Numbered from the stretch's first letter, positions 1-9,110 are shown. The stretch: DNA of 50,107 nucleotides from Lachnospiraceae bacterium (GCA_022796795.1 JAAWJI010000028.1:1-50107); one strand, 5' to 3'. Notes: a model not told the origin generated them from the letters alone. Made by a program: numbers and translations.

Positions 1-143
1 CTACTTTTAGGACTTGCTTTCCACTGTTTTTGTTATAGAAAACAGAAAATTGCTATGCCACAGCCTTGGCAGGCCATCGCGCAGCGATTTTGTTCAATTT
101 GAGTTTGCCGTTCCCCTGGCCTGTTTTTAAGAAATGTTTTAGT
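1..143. other. Window edge, no certain gene
   Basis: Frame 1 on the plus strand is open from the first base to a TGA at 100-102 (33 codons). It could be the tail of a gene starting before the window, but the peptide resembles nothing I recognise. The terminator-like hairpin just downstream fits a plus-strand gene ending here. The minus-strand frame across the same bases looks like chance. Confidence 0.25.
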
Positions 144-172
144 AATCTCTCGGTAAGGGAGATTTATTTTTT
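144..172 (+). terminator. Rho-independent terminator of the preceding gene
   Basis: AATCTCTC (144-151) pairs with GGGAGATT (157-164) around a 5-nt loop, with one G-U pair, and runs into a T-rich tail to 172. It would end a transcript entering from outside the window. Confidence 0.6.
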
Positions 173-191
173 GGAAAATGACAGAATTTTT

Positions 192-221
192 TAGACAATA
201 TTCAATGCTTTGTGATATACT
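192..221 (+). promoter_or_regulatory. Putative promoter of the yesM-like kinase
   Basis: TAGACA (192-197) and TATACT (216-221) are separated by 18 bp. The start codon at 253 lies about 25 nt beyond the expected transcription start, with AGGAGG at 241-246. The -35 box matches imperfectly. Confidence 0.5.
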
Positions 222-252
222 GTATGAGTAAGATGCAGACAGGAGGTAAACC

Positions 253-2052
253 ATGTACAGAAATGCAAGTATTCAAAAGAAGATGACCATTGCCAGCCTG
301 TTTGTGACTATGCTTCCTATGCTGCTCATGGAATGTGTGTTTTTTCTTATGATTCAGCAGGCTACGTTGGAGGAATTTGAGAATTCTGCGGCGGTGTATG
401 TGGGGCAGCTGGAGGAGAATTATACCAATGAGCTGGATAAGCTGGAGCATCTGGCGGGGACTCTCTCTGATTTTAGCCTGCTGGAGGATTATCTGGCCAT
501 GGATTTTACCAATACGGCGGAAAGCTTTCATTATTATAAGCAGAATATTCATCCGATTTTGGAGAACTGCAACAATGCCTATGAGGGGATTAAGGTTCGG
601 ATTTATCATAAAAATAAGAGCGTCAGCAATTTTTCCTTTGAGCTGAATAATCAGCTGGAGGAGCTGTTTTCCAAGGGGATTTTGCATGAAGACAGATTGA
701 ATACCCTGGGCTTTTGGCAGGAAAGCGAGATCCACTATAATACCTATCATCCGGTTTACAGCTATTACCAGATGGTTCGGCAGAAGGAGGATCCCTATGG
801 CATATCCTATGTAATTTCCCTTCACATGGATGAGGACTCTTTTTACAGCCAGATAGCAAGTCAGCCAGTGGAGTCTGGTCTGGTGTTTGTGATGGATCCA
901 AAGGGCCGGGTGATTACCTCGAACCAGAGGTCTGTTGTGAGCAGGATGGCGAAAGAGATAGCCCAAAATCAGGGGCCTATGCTTTTGGATTTGAAGGACT
1001 GGCAGCGGCTCACCTATGAGGGGGAGTCTTATATTGCAGTGCAGAGGAAAACCGAGGATCTCCATATTGTGTATCTGATGTCTTACAGCAATGTACTAGA
1101 GGAAATGCGCCGCTATATGTGGATTATGATTCTGGCAGGATTCCTGCTGCTGGGGCTTTCCTATCTGCTTATGATGCGAATATCCAAGGAAATTACCTGT
1201 GGAATCCACAATTTGAATGCGAAAATGCAGAATATTGACCGGAAACAGATCCGCTCTATTGCAAGCTTACGACAACATGTGGACAGTAAGGACGAGGTGG
1301 TCCAGCTGGATGCGGTCTTTATGGACATGATGGCTCAGATTGATGTGCTTATTGACACGGCTGCTAAGGCAGAGCAGACCCTGAAGGATGAGATCATCGC
1401 CCGGCAGAGGGCGGAGATTCAGGCTCTGCAGCACCAGATTGATCCCCACTATCTGTTTAATACCCTGGAGGCTCTGCGCATGAACCTGATTTTACGGGAG
1501 GACCGGGAAAATGCAGAGATTGTCAGGCTTTTTTCCGAGGGTTTCCGCAGATATATTGATACGCAGACGGAGTATGTGACGCTCTACGAAGAGGTGGAGT
1601 TTATTCACAAATATATTAAGATCCAGAATTACCGGCTGGACAACCGAATCGCTCTTGAGACAGAGATTGAGGAAAAGGTTCTGGGCTGTCGGGTGCTAAA
1701 GCTTTTGCTGCAGCCCCTGGTGGAAAATGCCGTGTGTCATGGATTGGAGGCAAAAGGGGGAGAGGGAAGGATTCTTCTCACCATTTGTCAGGAACTGGGG
1801 GGGTTGCTTTTGATCACAGTGGAAGACGACGGCGTGGGCATGGATCAGGAGCAGTTGGAGCGGCTTCGCTCCATGGTTTACGGAGGGCAGCAGGAGGATT
1901 CTGTGGCCCTGCACAATGTGTATGACAGGATTCGTCTCGTTTACGGGGGAGAGGCGGACCTGACCATTGACAGCGTGCAGGATGCGGGGACCAGGGTATG
2001 TCTGCAGCTGCCGATCCGTCTTTTGGAGGATAGAGTATGTACCGGGTTATGA
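253..2052 (+). CDS. YesM/LytS-type sensor histidine kinase
   Basis: Membrane histidine kinase of 599 residues that should phosphorylate the YesN-like regulator encoded next. A first membrane helix lies at about residues 13-35, an extracellular sensor region at about 36-285, and a second helix at about 287-306, followed by a HAMP-like linker and coiled coil. The His_kinase motif QIDPHYLFNTLEA puts the phospho-acceptor at H399. The ATPase part shows PLVENAVCHGLE (N box) and DDGVGM (G1). AGGAGG sits 6 nt before the ATG. The 3' end overlaps the next gene by 16 nt, so the two are probably co-translated. YesM/YesN pairs usually sense sugars or oligosaccharides and control nearby transport and catabolic genes, which fits the downstream locus. 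The ligand cannot be read from sequence. Confidence 0.93.
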   Translation: MYRNASIQKKMTIASLFVTMLPMLLMECVFFLMIQQATLEEFENSAAVYVGQLEENYTNELDKLEHLAGTLSDFSLLEDYLAMDFTNTAESFHYYKQNIHPILENCNNAYEGIKVRIYHKNKSVSNFSFELNNQLEELFSKGILHEDRLNTLGFWQESEIHYNTYHPVYSYYQMVRQKEDPYGISYVISLHMDEDSFYSQIASQPVESGLVFVMDPKGRVITSNQRSVVSRMAKEIAQNQGPMLLDLKDWQRLTYEGESYIAVQRKTEDLHIVYLMSYSNVLEEMRRYMWIMILAGFLLLGLSYLLMMRISKEITCGIHNLNAKMQNIDRKQIRSIASLRQHVDSKDEVVQLDAVFMDMMAQIDVLIDTAAKAEQTLKDEIIARQRAEIQALQHQIDPHYLFNTLEALRMNLILREDRENAEIVRLFSEGFRRYIDTQTEYVTLYEEVEFIHKYIKIQNYRLDNRIALETEIEEKVLGCRVLKLLLQPLVENAVCHGLEAKGGEGRILLTICQELGGLLLITVEDDGVGMDQEQLERLRSMVYGGQQEDSVALHNVYDRIRLVYGGEADLTIDSVQDAGTRVCLQLPIRLLEDRVCTGL

Positions 2053-2867
2053 TCGTGGATGATGAGAGGGTGGTCTGCCAGGGAATGCAGCGTCTAATTG
2101 ACTGGGGCGCTTACGGGTTTCAGGTGGTGCAGACGGCAGCAAATGGCCAGGAGGCTTTGGAGCTGCAGCTTCAGGAGCATTTTGATTTGATTGTGACAGA
2201 TTTAAAGATGCCCCGAATGGACGGGGTGGAGCTGGTGCGCCAGCTGTCTATGCGGCGGGAAACCTGTAAGGTTATTATTGTCAGCGCCTATGGGGAGTTT
2301 TCCTACGCCCAGGCTGTCATGGAATACGGGGTGCAGTATTATCTGCTAAAACCCATCAATGAAGAGGTGTTGTGCGGCTATCTAAGCCGGATTGGGGAGC
2401 AGCTGGATGCCCGAGAGGGGAAGGAAAAACCTGGCGCCGGGGAAACGGCGGAGTATGGAGGCGGGGATTCCCAGGAGGATTCTGAGGAGACAGGGCAGGA
2501 AGGATCGCATCTGGTGCAGTTCGAATACCTGTACCGATTGTCTGCCAACGGCGTAATTACGGAGATTCTCCGTTACATCAGCGATCACTACAGCGAGCCC
2601 CTTACCCTGAACCTGCTGGCCAGACTTTACAGCTTCAGTCCGGTTTATCTGGGGCGGCTGTTTAAGAAGGAGATGGGGATTTCCTTTAACGAGTATCTGA
2701 ACAGCTTCCGGATCCGGCAGGCCCTGGAATACATTCATGCGGGAAATGACATGATTTATGAGATTGCCGAGAGGGTGGGATACCGGGACATTAATTATTT
2801 CTACAAATGCTTTAAGGCCATTGTGGGCTCCACCCCAGGCGAGTACAGAAACCGTTCCGTACATTGA
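2037..2867 (+). CDS. YesN-type response regulator, AraC output domain
   Basis: Response regulator of 276 residues. The receiver domain (about 1-120) has acidic residues D8/D9, phospho-acceptor D55 in VTDLKMPRMDG and the conserved lysine of LLKPINEE. An acidic, glycine-rich linker (about 125-165) leads to a two-helix-turn-helix AraC domain (about 175-276), visible in FSPVYLGRLFKKEMGISFNEYL and the repeat ending GSTPGEYR. It begins inside the kinase gene with GGAGG upstream, so the two form one transcription unit. It should activate sugar genes when phosphorylated; the best candidates are the operon from 3874 and the binding protein at 10346. Confidence 0.93.
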   Translation: MYRVMIVDDERVVCQGMQRLIDWGAYGFQVVQTAANGQEALELQLQEHFDLIVTDLKMPRMDGVELVRQLSMRRETCKVIIVSAYGEFSYAQAVMEYGVQYYLLKPINEEVLCGYLSRIGEQLDAREGKEKPGAGETAEYGGGDSQEDSEETGQEGSHLVQFEYLYRLSANGVITEILRYISDHYSEPLTLNLLARLYSFSPVYLGRLFKKEMGISFNEYLNSFRIRQALEYIHAGNDMIYEIAERVGYRDINYFYKCFKAIVGSTPGEYRNRSVH

Positions 2868-2912
2868 CCAGGCTTTGGTCAGGGATGGGGGAAAGAAAAA
2901 AGGAGGCGGTAT

Positions 2913-3764
2913 ATGTCTCAGGCATTGCAGTTTTATGAAAAGAAAATACTTGCGGATAAGGAATTTCCCATTCAGCTGGTCATGAACAAGAGTGGGAACA
3001 GAGAGCGGTATTTTACTATGCACTGGCATGAGCAGATTGAGCTTCACTATGTGCTGCGGGGACGGACCAGGATTCGTCTGGAGCAGGAAGACGCCCTTGG
3101 GGGACAGGGGGATCTGATCATCTGCAACAGCAATATTCTCCATGAAGGCTTTAACGAGGGGGTAAACGGAGACCCTGCTATGGAGACCATGGTGGTGATC
3201 TTTAGTATGGGTGATTTTTCCAGGGAGCTGGCGGATAAAAATATTATCTTTCGTTCTCTCATCTGTCAGGATCCCAGGATCCGCAGCCTGATGCTGCAGA
3301 TTTGCCGGGAGTATGAGGAAAAGGAGCTGGGCTACAGGCTGGCCTGCAAGGGAATGCTTCTGCAGCTGGTCACCTATCTGGTGCGTCACTATGCGGCGGA
3401 AATGCTTTCCGAGCGGGGAGGCGCCCGAAGGCTGGAGCGGCTGGAACGGCTGAACAAGGTTTACCAGTACATCGAAAGCCATTTTACGGAGCCTGTGACA
3501 AACAAGGAGCTGGCGGCCCTGGTGCACGTAAGCCAGGGACGGTTCGAGCACCTTTTTAAGGAGAGCGCAGGTATGGCGCCTCTTCAGTACGTGAATGAGA
3601 TTCGTCTGGAGAAGGCCATGAATCTCCTGAAAAAAGGGGGAAGTACCGTTACGGAGGTGGCGGACGCGGTGGGATTTTCCGACTATAATCATTTCGGACG
3701 CCTGTTTAAGCGGCGGTTTGCATGCACTCCGGGAGAGGTGGAGGAAAACAGCAGAATCGTATGA
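2913..3764 (+). CDS. AraC-family regulator with N-terminal cupin
   Basis: Transcription factor of 283 residues. The N-terminal half (about 15-150) is a cupin-like ligand-binding fold: the HWHEQIELHYVL segment is typical of sugar-responsive AraC proteins. The C-terminal half (about 185-283) is the double helix-turn-helix domain with NKELAALVHVSQGRFEHLFKE and VADAVGFSDYNHFGRLFKRRF. AGGAGG lies 8 nt before the ATG. It follows the two-component pair after 45 nt and is followed by a terminator, so the three regulators probably share a transcript. This is a second, ligand-based layer of control for the catabolic operon that follows. Confidence 0.9.
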   Translation: MSQALQFYEKKILADKEFPIQLVMNKSGNRERYFTMHWHEQIELHYVLRGRTRIRLEQEDALGGQGDLIICNSNILHEGFNEGVNGDPAMETMVVIFSMGDFSRELADKNIIFRSLICQDPRIRSLMLQICREYEEKELGYRLACKGMLLQLVTYLVRHYAAEMLSERGGARRLERLERLNKVYQYIESHFTEPVTNKELAALVHVSQGRFEHLFKESAGMAPLQYVNEIRLEKAMNLLKKGGSTVTEVADAVGFSDYNHFGRLFKRRFACTPGEVEENSRIV

Positions 3765-3770
3765 AAGGAC

Positions 3771-3807
3771 AGCAGTAGAAGTCTATATTTCTTCTGCTGC
3801 TTTTTTT
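3771..3807 (+). terminator. Rho-independent terminator after the regulator genes
   Basis: AGCAGTAGAAG (3771-3781) pairs over 11 bp (one G-U) with CTTCTGCTGCT (3791-3801), followed by an uninterrupted T run to 3807. It separates the regulators from the catabolic operon. Confidence 0.85.
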
Positions 3808-3873
3808 ATAATGAGACCATAGATAAGACGAAAAATATAGTTGTTTTTTACAGTGGAAGGAGGATCATAGAGA

Positions 3874-4845
3874 ATGAAATTAGGTACTTTTACGGTGGTA
3901 CTGGGAAATCTGCCTTTGGATGAGGCCTGTGAATTTTTAGCAAAAAACGGCGTGGAAATGGTGGAGATTGGCTGCGGGGGATTTCCGGGTCAAGCCCACT
4001 GCAAGACACAGGAGCTTTTGGAGGACCAGGGAAAGAGAAAGGAATTTCTGGACACCATTCACCGGCATAATCTGGAGATCAGCGGCCTCAGCAGCCATGG
4101 CAATATGGTGCATCCTGACCCGGCTACGGCAAAGCGGTTTGACGACGATCTGACCAATGCCATTTTGCTGGCGGAAAAGCTTGGAGTTCCCGTGGTAAAT
4201 ACCTTTTCCGGCTGCCCGGGAGGAAGCCCGGAGGACAAGATGCCTAACTGGGTCACCTGTCCCTGGCCCGAGGATTTTTCCCGGATTCTGGAGTATCAGT
4301 GGAATGAGGTTCTGATTCCCTATTGGAAACAGAAGGCCGCCTTTGCCAGAGAGCATGGAGTACATAAAATCGCCCTGGAGCTGCATCCTGGCTTTTGCGT
4401 CTACAATACCCAGACCCTGCTGAGACTGCGGGAAGCAGTGGGTCCGGAAATCGGCGCCAATTTCGATCCCAGCCATTTAATCTGGCAGGGCATGGATCCT
4501 TGCAGGTGTATCCGGGAGCTGGGAAAGGCAGGAGCCCTGTTCCATTTTCATGCCAAGGATACCAGGATGGATCCCTACAATACGGCTTTAAACGGCGTGC
4601 TGGATCCCACCCACTATAGCGATGAGGTGAACCGTTCCTGGATCTTCCGTTCCGTGGGATACGGACATGGAGAGGAATATTGGAGGGCTATCGTTTCGGA
4701 ATTGCGTATGGCCGGCTATGATTATGCCATCAGCATTGAGCACGAGGACAGCCTGATGTCCGGCAGGGAAGGACTTTTAAAGTCCATTCAGTGCCTGCAG
4801 AATGTGTTGATGAAAGAGGAGCGGGGGAGCATGTACTGGGCCTGA
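3874..4845 (+). CDS. TIM-barrel sugar isomerase/epimerase-like protein (AP_endonuc_2 fold)
   Basis: 323-residue (beta/alpha)8 protein of the xylose-isomerase-like superfamily. The expected divalent-metal ligands are visible: E169 in ALELHPG, D198 with H201 in NFDPSH, H226 in HFHAKD and E289 in SIEHED. In length and layout it resembles the large subunit of bacterial C-glycoside deglycosidases and related 3-keto-sugar lyases or epimerases, but the small DUF6379-type partner of those enzymes is absent here. AGGAGG precedes the ATG. It is the first gene of a run of alternating TIM-barrel and Gfo/Idh/MocA genes, a pairing known from 3-keto-glycoside chemistry. Substrate and reaction are unassigned; an inosose dehydratase-like role is an alternative. 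Confidence 0.85.
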   Translation: MKLGTFTVVLGNLPLDEACEFLAKNGVEMVEIGCGGFPGQAHCKTQELLEDQGKRKEFLDTIHRHNLEISGLSSHGNMVHPDPATAKRFDDDLTNAILLAEKLGVPVVNTFSGCPGGSPEDKMPNWVTCPWPEDFSRILEYQWNEVLIPYWKQKAAFAREHGVHKIALELHPGFCVYNTQTLLRLREAVGPEIGANFDPSHLIWQGMDPCRCIRELGKAGALFHFHAKDTRMDPYNTALNGVLDPTHYSDEVNRSWIFRSVGYGHGEEYWRAIVSELRMAGYDYAISIEHEDSLMSGREGLLKSIQCLQNVLMKEERGSMYWA

Positions 4846-4871
4846 GAGGCAAAAAAGGAGGAGTTTGAGAG

Positions 4872-5921
4872 ATGAAGCACACATTGGCAATGGTCGGTTT
4901 CGGGGGAATGGCCGGCTGGCATTATGATTTGATTGAGGAGTTTGAGGACCTGACAGTGGCAGGCGTCTGGGACATTAAGGAGGAGCAAAGGGAGCTTGCA
5001 CGCTCCAAAGAAATTCACGTATACGGCAGCCTTAAGGAACTTTTGGCAGATCCGGCGGTGGAGCTGGTGCTGGTGGCCACGCCCAACGACGCGCACAAGG
5101 AGATTGCCATCAGGGCCATGGAGGCCGGCAAACATGTGATCTCGGAGAAGCCGGTGACCCTTTCTTCTAAAGATCTCCGGGAAATGATGGACGCGGCGGA
5201 GAGAACCGGAATGTTTTTCACCGTGCATCAGAACCGCAGATGGGACGGAGATTTTCTTACCGTGAAAAAGGTGATAGAGAGCGGAAGCCTGGGTGAGATT
5301 TACCGGGTGGAATCCCGTGTTCACGGCTCCCGGGGAATCCCCGGGGACTGGCGTCAGGAAAAGGAGCGTGGAGGCGGCATGGTCCTGGACTGGGGCGTGC
5401 ATCTTCTGGATCAGATTATGCTGTTTTTCCCGGATGTGAAGCTTCAGACCGTTTACGCGACCCTGACCCATGTGACCAATCATCTGGTGGACGACGGTTT
5501 TACGGCGGATCTGGGATTTGCCAACGGCGTGCACATTCTGGTGGAGGTGGGAACCAGCAACTTTATCAATCTTCCCCGGTGGTATGTGCTGGGCTCCAAC
5601 GGCTCTGCGGTAATCACAAACTGGGGACAGGATATGCAGGTGGTCCGGGCCGTGGGAAAGACCGAGGAGGATGTGGTTCCCGTCAGGACGGCGGCAGGCC
5701 TTACAAAGACCATGGCTCCCAGACGGGACGACAGTATATGTACCGAAGAAGTGATGGTGGAGGGCGGCAATGTGAAGGAGTTTTACCAGAATGTAATGGC
5801 GGTTCTGGAAAAGCGGGAGGAAAGCATTATTAAGCTTTCTCAGGTTATGCGGGTCATGAAGGTCATGGAGGCTATTTTTGAATCGGATGCCACCCGTCAG
5901 GTGATAAATTTGGAAGACTAG
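4872..5921 (+). CDS. Gfo/Idh/MocA-family NAD(P)-dependent oxidoreductase (first copy)
   Basis: 349-residue dehydrogenase with an N-terminal Rossmann fold: dinucleotide loop GFGGMA at 9-14 and catalytic E92-K93-P94 in SEKPVT. The C-terminal alpha/beta domain carries D173 and H177 in VLDWGVHLLD, the family's substrate-site pair. It starts 26 nt after the preceding TIM-barrel gene with AGGAGG upstream, so it belongs to the same operon. Family members oxidise a hydroxyl of sugars, glycosides or inositols. Next to TIM-barrel partners, oxidation of glycosides at C3 is the most economical reading. It is only distantly similar to the second copy at 6798, so the two probably act on different substrates or in opposite directions. 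Confidence 0.9.
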   Translation: MKHTLAMVGFGGMAGWHYDLIEEFEDLTVAGVWDIKEEQRELARSKEIHVYGSLKELLADPAVELVLVATPNDAHKEIAIRAMEAGKHVISEKPVTLSSKDLREMMDAAERTGMFFTVHQNRRWDGDFLTVKKVIESGSLGEIYRVESRVHGSRGIPGDWRQEKERGGGMVLDWGVHLLDQIMLFFPDVKLQTVYATLTHVTNHLVDDGFTADLGFANGVHILVEVGTSNFINLPRWYVLGSNGSAVITNWGQDMQVVRAVGKTEEDVVPVRTAAGLTKTMAPRRDDSICTEEVMVEGGNVKEFYQNVMAVLEKREESIIKLSQVMRVMKVMEAIFESDATRQVINLED

Positions 5922-6015
5922 CTGTGGGAGCCCCCCATGGGAAAACGGTTTCCGGGAAGGGATTGGACTTCCCACTGGGGGAAAACGGCTGTCAGATAGA
6001 AAGGACAAGGGAAAC

Positions 6016-6783
6016 ATGATAGAATTACCCGTAGCGGCGCAGGTGTATTCTGTGCGCAAAGAGGCGGAGAAAGATTTTGAGGGAACCATGGAGCGGCTGG
6101 CGCGCATGGGTTATGAGGGTGTGGAGCTGGTAAGTCTGTACGGAAGGGAGCCGAAGGAGCTTCGGGCATGTCTGGACAGTCTGGGATTAAAGGCTGTCAG
6201 CGCCCATGTTCCCCTGGGAGAATTTGACCGGGATCTGGAGGGCACGGTTCAGGCCTATGAGGAGCTTGGCTGTTCCTATCTGGCTATTCCCTGGATGGAT
6301 GCGGGACGAAGAGGGGATCCGGGAAGATTTCAGGAGACTCTGGATTATTTTCCCGTTATGGGAGCCAGATGCCAAAAGGCCGGGATCCAGGTCTGCTACC
6401 ACAATCACAGCTATGAGTTTGAGCGGACGGATACCGGGGAATACTGGCTGGACCTGCTGTACCGGTCCGTGGCGCCGGAGGATCTGGCGGCCCAGCTGGA
6501 TTTGTGCTGGGTAAAGGTCAGCGGCGTGGATCCCGTGGAGTATCTGAAAAAATACCGGGGACGCTGCCCTATCATTCACCTGAAGGATTTTATTCGAAAT
6601 AAGGATCATCTGGATCAGATGCCCCTGGGAGAGGGAGAGATGGACTGGAAGGCTATTTTTTCCCAGTTGGAGGACAGTCAGGTGCAATGGCTGGTAGTGG
6701 AGCAGGATGAGCATCCTTATGGAGATTCCATGGAGAATATGAAAAAAAGTATTGACTATATAAGAAAAATCACAAAGCGGTGA
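6016..6783 (+). CDS. TIM-barrel sugar isomerase/epimerase-like protein (second, short type)
   Basis: 255-residue xylose-isomerase-like TIM barrel. Candidate metal ligands are E134 (after H129-N130-H131 in YHNHSYEFE), D162 in LDLCWV, H188 in HLKD and E229 in VEQDE. The 'YHNH...E' and 'D..WV..AGVDP'-like signatures resemble the YcjR type, which in E. coli epimerises 3-keto-sugars made by a neighbouring Gfo/Idh/MocA enzyme. It follows a 94-nt gap holding a direct repeat of GGGAAAACGG and overlaps the GTG-initiated longer form of the next gene. It differs from the 3874 gene in length and sequence, so it is a separate function and not a recent duplicate. Confidence 0.87.
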   Translation: MIELPVAAQVYSVRKEAEKDFEGTMERLARMGYEGVELVSLYGREPKELRACLDSLGLKAVSAHVPLGEFDRDLEGTVQAYEELGCSYLAIPWMDAGRRGDPGRFQETLDYFPVMGARCQKAGIQVCYHNHSYEFERTDTGEYWLDLLYRSVAPEDLAAQLDLCWVKVSGVDPVEYLKKYRGRCPIIHLKDFIRNKDHLDQMPLGEGEMDWKAIFSQLEDSQVQWLVVEQDEHPYGDSMENMKKSIDYIRKITKR

Positions 6784-6797
6784 GAAGGGAGAATACC

Positions 6798-7874
6798 ATG
6801 AAGAAATTAAGGGTAGGAATTGTGGGCTGCGGAAGCATTGCCAACGGAAAGCATCTGCCGGCCATGAAGCGGCACGGCGGTTTTGAGATCGTAGCCTTCT
6901 GCGACCTGATAGAGGAGCGGGCCCAGAAGACCAGGGAGGAATATGGCACAGAGGATGCCCGGGTGTATACGGATTTTCAGGAGCTGGTAAAAGAGGATCT
7001 GGACGCGGTCTATGTGCTGACCCCCAACAACGCCCATGCGCCGGCGGCCATTGCGGCCCTGAAGGCGGGGAAACACGTTATGTGTGAAAAGCCCATGGCA
7101 AAGACCTACGGGGAGGCAAAGGCCATGGTGGAGGCGGCAAAGGAGAGCGGTAAGCTTCTCACCATCGGCTACCAGAACCGTTACCGCAAGGATTCCGCTT
7201 TCCTGAAACGGTTCTGTGAGGACGGGGAGATGGGAGAAATCTATTTTGCTAAGGCTCATGCTATCCGCAGGAGAGCCGTTCCCACCTGGGGAGTGTTTAT
7301 CGACGAGGAAAAACAAGGAGGAGGCCCCCTGATTGATATTGGAACCCATGCCCTGGACCTGACCTTGTGGATGATGGACAATTATGAGCCCGCCTCTGTG
7401 ACAGGCTCCACCTTCCGGAAGCTGGCGGATCAGAAGGAAACGGGAAATGCTTTTGGGGACTGGGATCCGGAAAAATTTACCGTGGAGGATTCTGCCTTTG
7501 GCTATATTAAAATGAAAAACGGAGCTGCGATTTTCCTGGAATCCTCCTGGGCCTTAAACAGCCTGGAGGTGGATGAGGCCAAGACCTCCCTGTGCGGCAC
7601 TAGGGCAGGGGCGGATATGAAGGACGGCCTTCGTATTAACCGGGTGCAGTATGGGCGTCAGTGTATCGAAAAGCCGGAGCTGAGACCTGGCGGGGTTGAC
7701 TTTTTCGTGGGAGACGAGGACCGGCCCGAGGATGTGGAGCAGCAGGTATTTTACCAGGCTGTTGCCTGTGGGGAACCCCTGGTGGTGCAGCCAGAGCAGG
7801 CCATGGTGGTGACGCAGATCCTGGAGGCCATCTACGAGTCGGCAAAGACAAATAAGACCATATACTTTGATTAA
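6798..7874 (+). CDS. Gfo/Idh/MocA-family oxidoreductase (second copy)
   Basis: 358-residue dehydrogenase with Rossmann motif GCGSIA (10-15), catalytic E97-K98-P99 in CEKPMA, and D180 and H184 in LIDIGTHALD. I chose the ATG at 6798, which has AGGGAG about 7 nt upstream. A GTG at 6780 would add six residues and overlap the preceding stop by 4 nt, but has no better ribosome site. Sequence style (NNAHAPAAIAALKAGKHVMCEKPMA) is that of glucoside/inositol dehydrogenases. It is operonic with the preceding TIM-barrel gene and probably forms a pair with it: oxidation by one, epimerisation, hydration or cleavage by the other. Confidence 0.9.
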   Translation: MKKLRVGIVGCGSIANGKHLPAMKRHGGFEIVAFCDLIEERAQKTREEYGTEDARVYTDFQELVKEDLDAVYVLTPNNAHAPAAIAALKAGKHVMCEKPMAKTYGEAKAMVEAAKESGKLLTIGYQNRYRKDSAFLKRFCEDGEMGEIYFAKAHAIRRRAVPTWGVFIDEEKQGGGPLIDIGTHALDLTLWMMDNYEPASVTGSTFRKLADQKETGNAFGDWDPEKFTVEDSAFGYIKMKNGAAIFLESSWALNSLEVDEAKTSLCGTRAGADMKDGLRINRVQYGRQCIEKPELRPGGVDFFVGDEDRPEDVEQQVFYQAVACGEPLVVQPEQAMVVTQILEAIYESAKTNKTIYFD

Positions 7875-7878
7875 AACC

Positions 7879-7917
7879 ATTGGGCCGGAACAGGTGCAAA
7901 ACCAAAGTCCGGCCAAT
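7879..7917 (+). promoter_or_regulatory. Intercistronic hairpin
   Basis: ATTGGGCCGGA (7879-7889) pairs with TCCGGCCAAT (7908-7917), 10 bp with one bulged G. No T run follows, so it looks like an mRNA-stability or processing element between the dehydrogenase and esterase genes. A direct repeat of GTGCAAAAC lies in the loop and just downstream. Confidence 0.45.
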
Positions 7918-7946
7918 AGGGTGTGCAAAACGAGGAGGAATGAACC

Positions 7947-9110
7947 ATGTCGTCCATTGCAGAGCTAGACAAGAATATGCAGGGGAATTTCGACTATAAA
8001 GAGGAAGAAATTCGATGGATATCCTTACAGGAGCCAGGGGTCCGGGTATCGGGCCTCCTGGCTTTTGAGGAGGATGGAAGCCTTCACCGGATTCCTGGAA
8101 AATACCGGGAGATTTTAGGGGAGGTAAATGAGAACCTGGTAATTCTGGGAGAAAATTCGGCGGGAGGACAGATTTCCTTTTGCTCTAATACGGGCTGCCT
8201 GTGGATTCGCGCCAGGCTTAAGGCAGCGCCGGAGCTGTGCCATATGGCGCCTATAGGCCAGGGAGGCTTTGACTGCTATGTGGGGAGAGACAGGAAGGAC
8301 ATGGTGTGTCTGGGTGTGTCCATGTTTGAACTGACAAAGGAGGAATACCAGTGTGAGATGGTTCCCCGGGAGGCCGTGGAGGATTTTCGGGCAGGATGTC
8401 TGGCGGAGGACAGAGAACGAGAAGCACCCGTCTTCGAATTTCTCATAAACCTTCCTCTGTACTGCTCCGTGGAACACATAGAGCTTGGAATAGACCAGGA
8501 TGCGGTAATAGAGCCGCCTTCCCCCTATGAGCGGGAGGGAAGTCTGGTGCTGTATGGCACCAGCATCACCCAGGGGGCCTGCGCCACCCGGCCCGGCTTG
8601 TGCTACGCCAGTCTTCTCTCCCGAAAGCTGAACCTTCGGACGTATAATTTCGGATTCTCCGGAAACGGACTGGGAGAGCCTGGGATGGGGGAGCTGCTGA
8701 CAGAGATTTCAAACCCTCTGTTGTATGTCCTGGACTATGAGGCAAATGCGGGAGATCAGAAGCGGCATGCGGGATGTCTGGAATCTACCCTGGAGCCTCT
8801 GATCCGTCAGCTAAAAAGCGCACACAGGCACACGCCTGTGGTGGTGGTTTCCAAGTTCCCCTATGTATTCGAACTCTTGTCTCCGAAGAAAAAGGAGAAC
8901 TGGGAGCGTTTAAGGCGTTTCCAGAGGGAGACGGTGGAAAGGCTTAAGGAGGAGCTGGGCGGAATCTGGTTTATAGATGGAAAGGAGCTGTTTCCGGAGG
9001 GTGTGGACGGGCTTACGGTGGACAACGTGCACCCCACGGATCTGGGATTTGCCTGCATGACAGAGAAACTGTTGGCGGAGCTTTCGGGGATTCTGCAGGT
9101 AACTATTTGA
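7947..9110 (+). CDS. SGNH/GDSL-type esterase
   Basis: 387-residue hydrolase. The N-terminal half (about 10-190) looks like the beta-rich domain that precedes GDSL_3-type lipase/acylhydrolases. The catalytic half starts at LVLYGTSITQGA, with nucleophile S206 in GTS, an oxyanion-hole-type NFGFSGNG block, and the D359-x-x-H362 dyad in VDNVHPTD. There is no signal peptide, so it probably removes acyl (acetyl or aromatic) groups from imported sugars inside the cell. GAGGAGG precedes the ATG. With the acetyl-xylan-esterase-like gene immediately downstream, it gives the locus two unrelated deacylating folds, which suggests heavily acylated plant-derived substrates. Confidence 0.87.
   Translation: MSSIAELDKNMQGNFDYKEEEIRWISLQEPGVRVSGLLAFEEDGSLHRIPGKYREILGEVNENLVILGENSAGGQISFCSNTGCLWIRARLKAAPELCHMAPIGQGGFDCYVGRDRKDMVCLGVSMFELTKEEYQCEMVPREAVEDFRAGCLAEDREREAPVFEFLINLPLYCSVEHIELGIDQDAVIEPPSPYEREGSLVLYGTSITQGACATRPGLCYASLLSRKLNLRTYNFGFSGNGLGEPGMGELLTEISNPLLYVLDYEANAGDQKRHAGCLESTLEPLIRQLKSAHRHTPVVVVSKFPYVFELLSPKKKENWERLRRFQRETVERLKEELGGIWFIDGKELFPEGVDGLTVDNVHPTDLGFACMTEKLLAELSGILQVTI

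Noticed and set aside
2382..3692. Long minus-strand open frame opposite the response-regulator and AraC genes
   Set aside because: It is a shadow of two well-supported plus-strand genes. The peptide has no recognisable domain and no ribosome site of note.
3874..4845. Calling the 3874 gene a C-glycoside deglycosidase subunit
   Set aside because: Its size and metal ligands fit, but the obligatory small subunit is not encoded here and family neighbours have many activities. It is left as a general TIM-barrel assignment.
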